Shown: positions 32,008-40,800 of the stretch, piece after piece
Numbering within the stretch: position 1 is the stretch's first letter
Layout: each line of letters begins with the position of its first letter
Assembly: GCA_964454745.1 (NCBI GenBank)
Contig: CAYVUI010000027.1
Location: 1-40,854, forward strand
Length of the DNA stretch: 40,854 nucleotides
Reading direction: 5' to 3'
From: CAYVUI01 sp964454745
GTDB taxonomy: Bacteria > Planctomycetota > Phycisphaerae > Sedimentisphaerales > Anaerohalosphaeraceae
Translations under genes and position numbers: made by a program
Notes under the pieces: generated by a model
What the model was told of the DNA's origin: nothing
The model's database searches: none
Seen by the model: only the letters and a program-made list of their open reading frames with translations

Positions 32008-33762
32008 ATGAGATTTTCACAAACACTGATCCCCACCGTAAAGGAAGTGCCTGCTGAGGCGGAGGTTATCTCTCACCAGCTTATGATCCGTGCGGGCCTG
32101 ATGCGGAAACTTGCATCGGGAACGTATTGCTACCTGCCGGCCGGCTGGCGGATTCTGCTAAAAATTATGAATATCGTTCGCGAAGAAATGAACCGTTCCG
32201 GCGCGCAGGAGCTGCTTCTGCCTTCCGTTCAGCCGCTCGAACTCTGGCAGCAGACCGGACGGGACAAGGATTATGGACCCACAATGGCGAAATTTACAGA
32301 TCGCCACGGCCGTGAAAATGTCCTTGCCCCTACCGCCGAGGAAGTGATTACGCACCTGACCGCGGGGCAGATTAACTCGTATAAACAGCTCCCGATCAAC
32401 CTGTACCAGATCAGCTTTAAGTTCCGCGACGAGTTTCGTCCACGCTTCGGCGTGCTTCGCAGCCGCGAATTCATTATGAAAGACGCCTACAGTTTCCACC
32501 CAGACCCCGAATGCCTGGATAAGACCTACTGGCTCATGTACGAAACGTACGAACGTATTTTCCAGCGATGCGGGCTGGAATATGTGGTTGTCGAGGCGGA
32601 AACCGGTGAAATGGGCGGCTCGGGCTCGCATCAGTTTACCATCCCCTGCGAAAACGGCGAAGATGTGATCGTCTACACCGAGGATTCCAAACGCGCCTGG
32701 AACATCGAGAAGGCCCCGGTCGACCCAATGCCCCAGGCACCGGCGCTAAAGGGGGAACCCACCCTGACCGAGGTGCAAACCCCCGGTGTCGGCACCATCG
32801 AGGATGTCTGTAAATTCATGAAGACCAAACCGCCGCAGATGGTCAAGACCCTGGTCTATCAAACCGAGGACGATAAGACCATCGCCGTTCTGGTCCGCGG
32901 CGATCACGATGTTAATGAAGAAAAACTTACCCAGGCCCTCGAGGGCAAGCCCCATGACCTCGCTGAGCCGGATGTGATCGAGAAGGTTACCTCCGCCGCC
33001 GTTGGCTTTGCCGGCCCGGTCGGTCTTGCCCAAAAGGTGGATGCGGTACTGATCGACCATGCCGTTGCCGCGATGCGGATTTGTGTATGCGGGGCGAACA
33101 AAACCGACTATCACGTTAAAGGTGTTGTGCCGGGTCGGGATTTCCCGCTGGAGGGGCTCAATATCACCGTGGTCGATATCCGAAACGCTGCCGAGGGCGA
33201 TACCTATAAAGGCAAAAAGCTGCTGTTCCGCCGCGGCATTGAGGTCGGACAGGTCTTTAAACTCGGTACGAAATACGCTAAAAAGCTAAGCTGTAATTTC
33301 CTCGATGACCAGGGCACGGAGCAGACCTGCCTGATGGGCTGCTACGGCATCGGCATCAACCGTATCCTCGCCTCGGCTATCGAGCTGTACAACGACAACA
33401 ACGGAATGATTCTGCCGGCTTCCATCGCGCCCTGGCAGGTGATCGTCACCCCGGCTGGCGAAACCGAAGAGATTCAAGCCGCTGCCGAAAAAATCTATAC
33501 TGATCTGCTCGGCAGGGGGGTAGAGGTTCTGCTCGACGACCGCGACGCACGCGGCGGCGTCAAGTTCAAAGATGCCGACCTGCTCGGAATTCCCGTGCGG
33601 GTCACCATCGGCAAAAAAAGCATTGCTGAAGGCAAGGTCGAGATCAAGCTTCGCACCGAAAAAGACTTTGAGCTGATCGAAGTCGAAAAGGCCGCTGAAA
33701 AAGTCGCCCAGGTTATCGACGAAATGTTCCAGGCCCTCGTGCCCAAAGAAAAGAGTGAATGA
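32008..33762 (+). CDS. proS: prolyl-tRNA synthetase, bacterial type with editing insert
   Basis: 584 residues, the length of the long bacterial ProRS. It charges tRNA-Pro and edits Ala-tRNA-Pro. Class II motifs: motif 1 region near 55-90, motif 2 F-K-F-R-D-E-F-R-P-R-F-G-V-L-R-S-R-E-F near 140-160, motif 3 G-C-Y-G-I-G-I-N-R near 447. The ~180-residue editing insertion lies between motifs 2 and 3 (about 225-405) and includes G-T-I-E-D-V-C-K-F. The C-terminal anticodon-binding domain is about 470-575. GAAAGG lies upstream of ATG 32008. The methyltransferase gene starts 1 bp after its stop. Confidence 0.96.
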   Translation: MRFSQTLIPTVKEVPAEAEVISHQLMIRAGLMRKLASGTYCYLPAGWRILLKIMNIVREEMNRSGAQELLLPSVQPLELWQQTGRDKDYGPTMAKFTDRHGRENVLAPTAEEVITHLTAGQINSYKQLPINLYQISFKFRDEFRPRFGVLRSREFIMKDAYSFHPDPECLDKTYWLMYETYERIFQRCGLEYVVVEAETGEMGGSGSHQFTIPCENGEDVIVYTEDSKRAWNIEKAPVDPMPQAPALKGEPTLTEVQTPGVGTIEDVCKFMKTKPPQMVKTLVYQTEDDKTIAVLVRGDHDVNEEKLTQALEGKPHDLAEPDVIEKVTSAAVGFAGPVGLAQKVDAVLIDHAVAAMRICVCGANKTDYHVKGVVPGRDFPLEGLNITVVDIRNAAEGDTYKGKKLLFRRGIEVGQVFKLGTKYAKKLSCNFLDDQGTEQTCLMGCYGIGINRILASAIELYNDNNGMILPASIAPWQVIVTPAGETEEIQAAAEKIYTDLLGRGVEVLLDDRDARGGVKFKDADLLGIPVRVTIGKKSIAEGKVEIKLRTEKDFELIEVEKAAEKVAQVIDEMFQALVPKEKSE

Positions 33763-33763
33763 T

Positions 33764-34318
33764 ATGACAAACGACCGTGTGTTCAATGATAATATAGACA
33801 AGCTTCGCGACCCAGATCGAATCGAGAGATACCAGCCGGCCGAGATCATCGACGCCTGCCTGATTGCCGCGCCCGCAAAAACCGTTCTGGATATCGGAAC
33901 CGGTACCGGTCTGTTCGCAGAGTTTTTCACAAAAAGAAAGTGTGAGGTGACCGGTATCGACCTCAATGAGCAAATGCTCGAAGCTGCGCGGATGCATGTG
34001 CCAGGCGCGGTATTTGAGAAGGCAAAAGCGGAATCACTGCCCTTTGACGATGACAGCTTTGACCTGGTTTTCTTCGGCTGCAGCCTGCATGAAGTGGACG
34101 ACCTTGTGGAGTCACTCACACAGGCTCGCCGCGTGGCGAAACAGGCTGTGATTGCCCTGGATTTTGAGTACAGGGACCAGGATTTCGGCCCGCCTTTGCA
34201 TCATCGCATTCCGATGGAAAAGCTCAAATCCGCTTGCCAAAAGGCCGGTTTTGCCGATCTGACGGTCCAGCCGATCTCACAAATGGCCCTGTTCATTTTT
34301 CAATGTGAATCCGTGTAA
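33764..34318 (+). CDS. class I SAM-dependent methyltransferase
   Basis: 184 residues. The AdoMet site motif I is V-L-D-I-G-T-G-T-G (about 41-49), motif II ends in V-T-G-I-D-L-N (acidic Asp near 65), and A-E-S-L-P-F-D-D-D-S-F-D-L-V follows. This is the UbiE/Methyltransf_11 pattern. The substrate is unknown. ATG 33764 is 1 bp after the proS stop, so it is probably translationally coupled; a GTG at 33755 inside proS would add three residues. The next gene begins 17 bp downstream, suggesting a proS-methyltransferase-phosphoesterase transcript. Confidence 0.8.
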   Translation: MTNDRVFNDNIDKLRDPDRIERYQPAEIIDACLIAAPAKTVLDIGTGTGLFAEFFTKRKCEVTGIDLNEQMLEAARMHVPGAVFEKAKAESLPFDDDSFDLVFFGCSLHEVDDLVESLTQARRVAKQAVIALDFEYRDQDFGPPLHHRIPMEKLKSACQKAGFADLTVQPISQMALFIFQCESV

Positions 34319-34335
34319 CACCTCAAGGAGGCCTC

Positions 34336-35175
34336 ATGACCTTTCAAAATCCCGCGTTCCGCCGCTGCCTGGTTCTGGTTGTTTTGCTGGTTTCGCTGAC
34401 CTGCATCTCCTGCCAGCCGGAAAAATCCGCTGATATCCAGACCCTCGCTCCCGAGCCGGCGACCCATTTCTACTTCGTCCAGATCACAGATACCCACCTC
34501 GGCACGTATGACCATAAACAGCGGCTGGAAAGGATCATCGAAGGAATCAACAAGCTGCCAATGCCTATCGAATTTGTCGTCGTAACCGGCGACCTCTTTG
34601 CCGATAACATCCTGACACCCGGCCTTGCCGAAGAAAGCCGGGAGCTGTTTGAAAGAGCCGATCCGCCCGTTCACTATCTGCCCGGTAATCATGATATCGA
34701 TCCTCGCGATCTCGATAATACCGTAGGCGCCTACCGCGAACATTTCGGCGAGCTGTATACTTCCGCGGAGTACAAAAATGTCCGCTGCCTGTTTTTGTAT
34801 ACCGAACCGCTTCGCCGTACATTTGCATGGCCCGGGGTTGACCCGCTGGAATGGCTGGACCAGCAGCTTTCACTCGCTCCCGGCCAGCCGACGCTTGTGT
34901 TCCATCATGCCCCGAGTACGGATGACTTCTACAAGGGAAGATACCACGATAACTGGAATCCCAAAAACCGAGAGAAGTGGACAGCCCTGGTCAATTCCGC
35001 CAATGTCAAGGCCGTCGTTACCGGTCATTTTCATCGTCCGGAACTGCACTGGGCCGGAGACGTGCCTGTTTATGTCTCCACTGCTGTCGCTTCGTACTGG
35101 AAGAGGAGCCCCACATACCGAATCTACGAATACCGCGACGGCAAACTCGGTTACATCACCGAATACATGAACTAA
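34336..35175 (+). CDS. calcineurin-like metallophosphoesterase, probable lipoprotein
   Basis: 279 residues. An N-terminal signal with cysteines at 23 and 26 (L-T-C-I-S-C) suggests lipid attachment, although the lipobox is not perfect. The metallophosphoesterase ligands are complete: D52-x-H54 (T-D-T-H), G-D at 85-86, G-N-H-D at 117-120, H-H-A-P near 194 and G-H-F-H near 230. It hydrolyses an unknown phosphoester outside the cytoplasmic membrane. AGGAGG lies 7 nt before ATG 34336. It lies 17 bp after the methyltransferase gene. Confidence 0.85.
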   Translation: MTFQNPAFRRCLVLVVLLVSLTCISCQPEKSADIQTLAPEPATHFYFVQITDTHLGTYDHKQRLERIIEGINKLPMPIEFVVVTGDLFADNILTPGLAEESRELFERADPPVHYLPGNHDIDPRDLDNTVGAYREHFGELYTSAEYKNVRCLFLYTEPLRRTFAWPGVDPLEWLDQQLSLAPGQPTLVFHHAPSTDDFYKGRYHDNWNPKNREKWTALVNSANVKAVVTGHFHRPELHWAGDVPVYVSTAVASYWKRSPTYRIYEYRDGKLGYITEYMN

Positions 35176-35201
35176 CTTGCCGGCAGAGTTTAGAACACGT
35201 A

Positions 35202-36869
35202 CTACTGCTGAGCGGTAACCTCGAGGTTCGTCTTGTTCTGTTTGGCCTTCTTTAAAATTCGCTCCACGGCATCCCGGGCGGCGATACGGACAAATTCCTC
35301 ATCATCTTTCATCGCAAGTTTACGGAGCTCCTTCATCACCAGCGGGGCCTGACCGGCCGGGGCATTTTCCAGCCCGATCATCTCAATGGATTTGATCGCC
35401 TGCAGCACCAGTTTCGAGCTCTTGTCCCGAAGGCATTCAGTCAAAATCGGGATTGCCGCACCCGAAGCGTCACCAAACTCGCCCAAAATTGACGCCGCGC
35501 GGATCTGGATATCCTCGCTTGCGGCATATTCTTCGAGATATTCCAATAGCTCCGGGATGACATAATCCTGTTCCGGGCCAATCCCCGCCAGGAGGTCCAG
35601 CTTGGTTACACTGCCTCCGCCTCGTTTTTCAACACATTGGATCGCCTCGGCGACATAACGCTTTTCTTCTGGCCCAAACTGCATCACGGCTGCCTTGCGG
35701 CACTTGCAGTCAATGTTCTCCAGGGCCGCCAGGATATAAGACAGCTTGCTCATCCCCGGTGTCTCAACGTCTGACATCGAGCGAATCAGTGGAATAATAG
35801 CCGGTTCCCCGATCCCCGTCAAAGCCAGCGACGCCGCCTGACCGACTTCTTCATCCGTACTCTTTAAGCACCCGATCAGCACGTCAATATGATCCGCGGC
35901 ACCTAGCCCCATACTTCCGAAATAATCAATCGCAGCCAGTCGTACGTTCTTATTCTGCGTTTCGTGCAGGATTTTGCCTGCCTGCTGCATGGCGTCCTTA
36001 TTTTCCAGGCCGACCGCCGTCAAGGCCCCCATTATTGCCACGCGGCTTTCCGGGTCACTGTAATTTTCGAGAGCTTTCGTCAGTGCTGCGCTGGCGCTGG
36101 AGCCGGCCTCGGGCGAATACAGCATCAGCGCCTGGGCCGCGGCAATACGAAGCTCCGCCGATTTATCCGTCACGCACTCGGCCAGGCCTTTTACCGCCGT
36201 ACCCTTTTCGTCCCCGATGCGGGCCAGGGTCTGAGCCGCCCAGATACGATCCTCGGTCGAGTTATATTTTGCCAGGCCCTCCGAAACGGCATCCGATGCC
36301 GAAAGGTCCAGTTCATCAAGCGTATCAAGACTCCGAAGTGCCGCCACACGATTTTCTTTTACACGATCCCCAAGGGCCGCCTTTAGCCCTTCAACCACGC
36401 GTCCGTACGAACTGCCGTCGAGATCAACCTCATGGGCTTGCTTATAAGCGCTGATGGCCCTGAGCCGGACCGTCTCATCCCGGTCGCGCATCGCCTTGAC
36501 CAGCGCCCGCGCCGCCTCGGGTTCTTTGGTTCCAAAATTTGCCAGACCGTCGGCCGCTGCGATGCGGATTTTGGTTTCCTCATCCTCAAGCGAGTCGATC
36601 AGGACATCCATCACGCCCGAACTCTTCTTGCCAAGCGCCTTGACCGCGATCAGCCGAATGGAAGGATCCTCATGTTCCGCAGCGCTGACAAGCCCCGCTG
36701 TCGTGTTGCCTTTTCCGGAAGCGAGCTTTTTCACCGCGTCCTCAGCTCTGAGGTTGGAATTCACACGCCAGGACAAAATCGCAGGTTGTGTTGCAAAAAA
36801 CAGCAGGTAAACTCCACCGCCTAAGGCCAATATGACAGTAATTCCAAGAACAGCCAGTACGTTTTTCAT
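35202..36869 (-). CDS. membrane-anchored HEAT-repeat protein
   Basis: 555 residues. A single N-terminal membrane anchor (about 4-27) is followed by a solenoid of about 14 HEAT/PBS-type helical repeats running almost to the end (recurring V-R-L-x-A-I/A-A-A-x-A-L...G and L-x-x-A-L-x-D pattern). Such scaffolds mediate protein contacts; no enzyme motif is visible. Two or three cysteines (D-C-K-C-R-K) occur near residue 405. ATG 36869 has GGAGGG 8 nt upstream; the longer frame from 36950 lacks support. Promoter at 36946-36973. It converges on the phosphoesterase gene. Confidence 0.8.
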   Translation of the reverse strand: MKNVLAVLGITVILALGGGVYLLFFATQPAILSWRVNSNLRAEDAVKKLASGKGNTTAGLVSAAEHEDPSIRLIAVKALGKKSSGVMDVLIDSLEDEETKIRIAAADGLANFGTKEPEAARALVKAMRDRDETVRLRAISAYKQAHEVDLDGSSYGRVVEGLKAALGDRVKENRVAALRSLDTLDELDLSASDAVSEGLAKYNSTEDRIWAAQTLARIGDEKGTAVKGLAECVTDKSAELRIAAAQALMLYSPEAGSSASAALTKALENYSDPESRVAIMGALTAVGLENKDAMQQAGKILHETQNKNVRLAAIDYFGSMGLGAADHIDVLIGCLKSTDEEVGQAASLALTGIGEPAIIPLIRSMSDVETPGMSKLSYILAALENIDCKCRKAAVMQFGPEEKRYVAEAIQCVEKRGGGSVTKLDLLAGIGPEQDYVIPELLEYLEEYAASEDIQIRAASILGEFGDASGAAIPILTECLRDKSSKLVLQAIKSIEMIGLENAPAGQAPLVMKELRKLAMKDDEEFVRIAARDAVERILKKAKQNKTNLEVTAQQ

Positions 36870-36945
36870 GAAAAGTCCCTCCAATATGTTAATTTTGCCC
36901 TCAATTTTCGATCCTTTAATGTCTTTATTCGTTCCAATTAATACA

Positions 36946-36973
36946 ATCATACGGATTTTAACGGGGAAAGCAA
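36946..36973 (-). promoter_or_regulatory. promoter of the HEAT-repeat gene
   Basis: On the minus strand, TTGCTT (36973-36968), 16 bp, TATGAT (36951-36946). Predicted start near 36939, leader about 70 nt. Confidence 0.55.
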
Positions 36974-37087
36974 GTTATATTTCCGTTAGAAATCCGCAAA
37001 TAAATACCCAGAATAGAAATATTAAGCCTGTTTTTACGATTTAAGTCAGGAAATATCCGCTTTTGCCGATTTGGTAGTTCACTTTTC

Positions 37088-37116
37088 TTTACAATTCTGT
37101 CTCGATCCGCTATCTT
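37088..37116 (+). promoter_or_regulatory. promoter of trpR-trpB2
   Basis: TTTACA (37088-37093), 17 bp, TATCTT (37111-37116). The predicted start falls at about 37123, 1-2 nt before ATG 37125, implying a leaderless or near-leaderless mRNA. No CTAG-type trp operator is obvious. Confidence 0.55.
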
Positions 37117-37124
37117 GTTTCTTT

Positions 37125-37457
37125 ATGAAGAAACAAGCGGCAAAAATCAGCAGGCACAACCCTGACCGCGAGTCTGTCTCGATCGCGGAATTTGCCGCTC
37201 TGTTATCTCGTCAAACCCCCAAAAACGCCGCAAAACTCCTCGAAGAGCTGCTCACCCCAGCCGAAGTGCGTGACATTTCCCTGCGTTTTGCCTCTCTAAA
37301 GTGCCTGAGCAGTGGCCAAACCCAAAGGCAAATCGCCGCAAATCTGGGCATAAGCCTGTGCAAAATCACCCGCGGTTCGCGTGTACTCAAGGATACAAAT
37401 TCAATTTGCTCTAAAATTTTCAATCCAACCAACAAGGAGAAAACAAATGGAAACTAA
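37125..37457 (+). CDS. trpR: Trp repressor family protein
   Basis: 110 residues. The core L-L-E-E-L-L-T-P-A-E-V, a long helix, then the HTH at about 65-86 (T-Q-R-Q-I-A-A-N-L-G-I-S) and I-T-R-G-S-R-V-L-K matches TrpR of enterobacteria and chlamydiae (V/I-T-R-G-S-x-x-L-K) rather than the YerC-type relatives. TrpR binds tryptophan and represses trp genes. ATG 37125 has no Shine-Dalgarno, and the predicted transcript starts 1-2 nt upstream. The frame could extend up to 37071, but that would precede the promoter. Its last 11 bp overlap the trpB2 start, so both are one transcript. TrpR is rare outside gamma-proteobacteria and chlamydiae. Confidence 0.82.
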   Translation: MKKQAAKISRHNPDRESVSIAEFAALLSRQTPKNAAKLLEELLTPAEVRDISLRFASLKCLSSGQTQRQIAANLGISLCKITRGSRVLKDTNSICSKIFNPTNKEKTNGN

Positions 37458-38850
37458 AATCATGCTCACGGAGAAGGATATTCCCCGGCAGTGGTACAAC
37501 CTCGCCGCAGACCTTCCCACACCGATGCTCCCCCCGCTTGGGCCGGATGGAAATCCCATCTCTCCCGACATGCTCGCCCCTGTATTCCCGATGAATCTCA
37601 TCGAACAGGAAGTCAGTACGGACCGCTGGATTGATATTCCCGAAGAGATTATCGATATCCTGTACCGCTGGCGGCCTGCACCACTTCGCAGGGCACGTTT
37701 CCTGGAAAAATACCTCGATACACCCGCCAGGATTTACTACAAAGACGAATCCGTATCGCCTCCGGGCAGCCACAAGCCCAATACCGCTGTGCCCCAGGCA
37801 TGGTATAACAAGCAGTTTGGTATCGAACGGCTGACCACCGAGACCGGCGCCGGCCAGTGGGGTTCGGCACTTTCCTTTGCCTGTAAGCTCGTCGGCCTCG
37901 AGTGCAAGGTCTTCATGGTACGCATCAGTTTTGACCAGAAGCCCTTCCGCAAGCTCATGATGCAGGTCTGGGGCGGCAACTGCGTCGCTTCGCCCAGTAC
38001 CGAGACCAACGCCGGCCGAAAAATCCTCGAAGAAACCCCAGATACCCCCGGTTCATTGGGAATTGCGATCTCCGAGGCTATCGAGCAGGCTGTGATGGAT
38101 AAATCCGGCAAGACCCGCTATTCGCTCGGTTCCGTACTCAATCACGTCATGCTCCACCAGTCGATCATCGGGCTCGAAGCGAAAAAGCAGCTCGCATCAG
38201 TCGGTGAATCCCTGCCGGATGTCGTGATCGGCTGTGCCGGCGGCGGTTCCAACTTTGCCGGCCTGGCGTTCCCGTTTACGCTCGATAAGATCAACGGCGC
38301 CGAGATGGACATCATCCCCGTCGAGCCGACAGCCTGCCCGACACTGACCCGTGCCCCGTTCTCCTACGACTTCGGCGATACCGCGTGCACCACGCCGCTG
38401 ATGGCCATGTACACGCTCGGCCACGCCTTCGTACCCCCGCCCATTCACGCCGGCGGGCTGCGTTACCACGGTATGGCTCCGCTGGTCTGCCAGTGCGTTG
38501 TAGAGGGCCTGCATACCCCGCGGTCGATCAACCAGGTCGAGTGCTACAATGCCGCCCTGACCTGGGCCCGCACCGAGGGCTTCATCTGTGCCCCCGAGAC
38601 CAGTCACGCCGTTGCATGTGCCATCCAGGAGGCCGAAAAGGCCAAGCATGAAGGCAAGGAAAAGGTCATCCTCATGAACTACTCCGGTCACGGACTCATG
38701 GACCTAAAGGGCTACGAGGCCTTCCTCGCCGGCGAGCTGGACGCGGTGGAAATGTCTGACGAAGAGCTCGAAAAAGCTGAGGAAATTCTCAAATCCTACC
38801 CCGTTGCCGAGATGAAAAGTTCGGGCAAATGGAAAAGTACAAGGGCCTAA
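37447..38850 (+). CDS. TrpB2-type tryptophan synthase beta chain
   Basis: 467 residues, the longer TrpB2 (TrpB-like) class rather than TrpB1. It joins indole and serine to tryptophan with PLP. The PLP lysine is K110 in G-S-H-K-P-N-T-A, followed by E-T-G-A-G-Q-W-G near 137 and the phosphate cup G-C-A-G-G-G-S-N-F near 260. S-G-H-G occurs near the C-terminus. ATG 37447 has AAGGAG 7 nt upstream; the frame upstream of it lies inside trpR. No trpA is adjacent, so it may use free indole. It is followed by a strong terminator. Confidence 0.9.
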   Translation: METKIMLTEKDIPRQWYNLAADLPTPMLPPLGPDGNPISPDMLAPVFPMNLIEQEVSTDRWIDIPEEIIDILYRWRPAPLRRARFLEKYLDTPARIYYKDESVSPPGSHKPNTAVPQAWYNKQFGIERLTTETGAGQWGSALSFACKLVGLECKVFMVRISFDQKPFRKLMMQVWGGNCVASPSTETNAGRKILEETPDTPGSLGIAISEAIEQAVMDKSGKTRYSLGSVLNHVMLHQSIIGLEAKKQLASVGESLPDVVIGCAGGGSNFAGLAFPFTLDKINGAEMDIIPVEPTACPTLTRAPFSYDFGDTACTTPLMAMYTLGHAFVPPPIHAGGLRYHGMAPLVCQCVVEGLHTPRSINQVECYNAALTWARTEGFICAPETSHAVACAIQEAEKAKHEGKEKVILMNYSGHGLMDLKGYEAFLAGELDAVEMSDEELEKAEEILKSYPVAEMKSSGKWKSTRA

Positions 38851-38881
38851 ACTCCTGTATCCAATAGGGTTACAGTAATCA

Positions 38882-38925
38882 GGGGCGGCTGGGAACCCCA
38901 AAAACCTTGCCGCTCCGTTTTTTTT
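38882..38925 (+). terminator. intrinsic terminator of trpR-trpB2
   Basis: Stem GGGGCGGC (38882-38889) / GCCGCTCC (38909-38916) with one G-U pair, followed by eight Ts (38918-38925). Confidence 0.8.
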
Positions 38926-38956
38926 CACGCTTCCTACCTGAAATTGCAGATTTCCC

Positions 38957-38984
38957 TTGATTTGGTAAAATTGGTAAGTATAAT
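38957..38984 (+). promoter_or_regulatory. promoter of tRNA-Tyr
   Basis: TTGATT (38957-38962), 16 bp, perfect TATAAT (38979-38984). Predicted start near 38991, 8 nt before the mature tRNA. Confidence 0.65.
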
Positions 38985-38998
38985 GTTAGTCTTTCATT

Positions 38999-39081
38999 GG
39001 GTCGGTGCCCGAGTGGCTAAAGGGGACGGGCTGTAAACCCGTTGGCGCAAGTCTTCGCTGGTTCGAATCCAGCCCGGCCCA
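38999..39081 (+). tRNA. tRNA-Tyr (GTA anticodon)
   Basis: Complete cloverleaf of 83 nt. Acceptor GGGTCGG (38999-39005) pairs with CCGGCCC (39074-39080) with one U-G pair, and the discriminator base is A39081. The anticodon stem is ACGGG/CCCGT with loop CTGTAAA and anticodon GTA (39033-39035). A long class II variable arm lies at 39043-39056. The T arm is GCTGG / CCAGC with loop TTCGAAT. CCA is not encoded. Confidence 0.97.
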
Positions 39082-39175
39082 TTTTGGGGGTTTTTCCGCC
39101 GTTTTGCGACATTCCGCAAGGTTCTGCATTTTCCTGCGAAAAGTTAACATTGAATATAATTCAAGGCAGCAGCCA

Positions 39176-40252
39176 TTAAAAATATTTGGTAATGAACTTC
39201 TCGATTTCTTCCTGTTTAGAAGCATCGGTTAAAATGTTATACTCAATATTGTCAACCCTGCCGATCTGATCGGCGATGATATCGAATGTTTTATCAAAAG
39301 GTTCGTCCGACAGGTGTGAGAGAAGCTGTATTTTCTTGCCGGAATCCGATATCTTGTGAAACACATCCGGCCATTGCGTTAATCCCGGCGATCCGGCGCC
39401 GGGAATCCACTGAATCCCTTTAAGCGATTTGATCTCCAGCAGGCTGTCCAAATGCGGCAATTGGCCGGGGCCGTCGAGGTGGTAAAAGGCGTTTTCGAGT
39501 TTATCGCAAGTTGCTTTTAGTTCGGGTTTGACGAATTTGTCGAACATTTCCGGGCTGATCATATAACAGAAGTCACATTGCAGCATGTAGTGAGGTTTTT
39601 CCGAGAGGATTTGTGCCCAGCTGGAGTAGCCGGGATTGGTGCCGGCAGTGATCTGTTCCAGTTCATGGAAGTATTTCCACCACAGATCGTGACTTTGCCA
39701 GGTAAGATCTTCAACTTTCTCGGGGTGATCATACAGGTCAAGCAGAAGTTTTTCGCCGGGCCGGAAGGTCGAAAGTATATCGAGGTTGCCCCCGAGGTCG
39801 GTCATGCCAATCTGTACGCGGCCCTGCCAGCGGTTCGCAGCGGTTTGTATAATCTCGCGAAGCCTTCTGTACCAGGGATTTTCGGCATTATAATGAAAAA
39901 ACAGGTCCTGAATCTCCTTGTCCTCGGCGGGATGGAACCAGACAGTGTTTTCACCATTAGTCAGTTTTGCGCCGAGGAATGCGGCGATGACGCCGGCTCC
40001 AAAATTTGGGAAAAAGTGGGGAAAGGCGTCACCAAAGTATTCAAAGCTGTTGAGGTATTGTTCGCAGTCGTCAATAACCTTATCAGCCGGGACTTCAAGG
40101 GGGTAAAAGGACTGGAAAAAGTGAAAATCGGTTTTGGCTTGGTCTTTTTTTATCCGGGCCTGTATGAGGGGGCGATTGAGGGTTCCGTCCCACCATTGAT
40201 TGGAGTCGTCAATGATCTTTTGCCACTTTGAGGCTTTAAATTCAATACTCAC
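39176..40252 (-). CDS. uroporphyrinogen decarboxylase-fold (URO-D/methyltransferase) family protein
   Basis: 358 residues. The overall pattern is that of the URO-D superfamily, which includes HemE and corrinoid-dependent methyltransferases. An N-terminal W-W-D-G-T-L-N-R-P substrate segment is followed by a barrel, C-D-F-C-Y-M-I-S-P-E-M-F near 227, an F-Y-H-L-D-G-P-G-Q strand near 258 and I-Q-W-I-P-G-A-G near 278. It lacks the HemE N-terminal arginine motif, so heme synthesis is unlikely. Planctomycete relatives are of unknown function, perhaps methyl transfer. It starts with GTG 40252, with AGGAG 9 nt upstream. It points towards the tRNA-Tyr gene. Confidence 0.75.
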   Translation of the reverse strand: MSIEFKASKWQKIIDDSNQWWDGTLNRPLIQARIKKDQAKTDFHFFQSFYPLEVPADKVIDDCEQYLNSFEYFGDAFPHFFPNFGAGVIAAFLGAKLTNGENTVWFHPAEDKEIQDLFFHYNAENPWYRRLREIIQTAANRWQGRVQIGMTDLGGNLDILSTFRPGEKLLLDLYDHPEKVEDLTWQSHDLWWKYFHELEQITAGTNPGYSSWAQILSEKPHYMLQCDFCYMISPEMFDKFVKPELKATCDKLENAFYHLDGPGQLPHLDSLLEIKSLKGIQWIPGAGSPGLTQWPDVFHKISDSGKKIQLLSHLSDEPFDKTFDIIADQIGRVDNIEYNILTDASKQEEIEKFITKYF

Positions 40253-40417
40253 CGTGATTTACTCCTGTATAAGGGACAAAGCTTTGTCGGTTTATTGTAG
40301 GATGCAGTTTGCAATCGTCAATTGCTTTGGGGCAATTTCGGCGAATCTTTAACAAATTACATCGTCGAGTGGTCTGCCCCTGTTTTCTGTACCAGTTCTT
40401 ATGAGAATATTTCAAAC

Positions 40418-40678
40418 TTAGTCTCCCTGTCTTGAGGAAGGGGGAGCGGAGCCTTGCTCAAGGCACATCACCGCGAACGCCGCCTGAGCCATATAATCCA
40501 GGCGGCTGTGCGGTCGGTAGTGATTATAATCCATTCGCCAGCGATCTGCAACATACGTTAATTCATCAATGTGTAAAAATAATTCGCGATTCAACAGATC
40601 ATCCCTGAGCTTACTGTTAAACGACTCGAAAGAGACCTGGGATCTGTTACTGTGAATGTGATTGTGCGTGGGATCCAA
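40418..40678 (-). pseudogene. C-terminal remnant of an IS3-like transposase
   Basis: About 60 codons match the end of an rve-type integrase: S-F-E-S-F-N-S-K-L-R-D-D-L-L-N-R-E-L-F, a helix, then D-Y-N-H-Y-R-P-H-S-R-L-D-Y. This is the conserved tail after the catalytic Glu of IS3-family transposases. The catalytic D-D part is absent: upstream sequence (beyond 40678) is unrelated, and no terminal inverted repeats are seen. It is therefore a truncated, dead insertion sequence. The first ~15 codons are probably not part of the original gene. Confidence 0.75.
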
Positions 40679-40741
40679 CGTAAGAATCTTCTTTGCTAAC
40701 CTCGTACTCTTGATAAATTTTGCAGGGAAAAAAGTTCAGAT

Positions 40742-40770
40742 TTGAAAATCACAAGAAAATCGTTTAATGT
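40742..40770 (+). promoter_or_regulatory. possible promoter of the right-edge ABC gene
   Basis: TTGAAA (40742-40747), 17 bp, TAATGT (40765-40770). The -10 is a weak match. Confidence 0.35.
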
Positions 40771-40800
40771 GTTTACAAAAAGAAACGTCGGAGAATCGAA

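Noticed and set aside
38999..39081. tRNA-Tyr as an integration (att) site
   Set aside because: No second copy of the tRNA 3' end and no integrase are seen in the window.
39005..39232. Open frame starting in the tRNA-Tyr gene
   Set aside because: It is the usual artefact of translating a tRNA.
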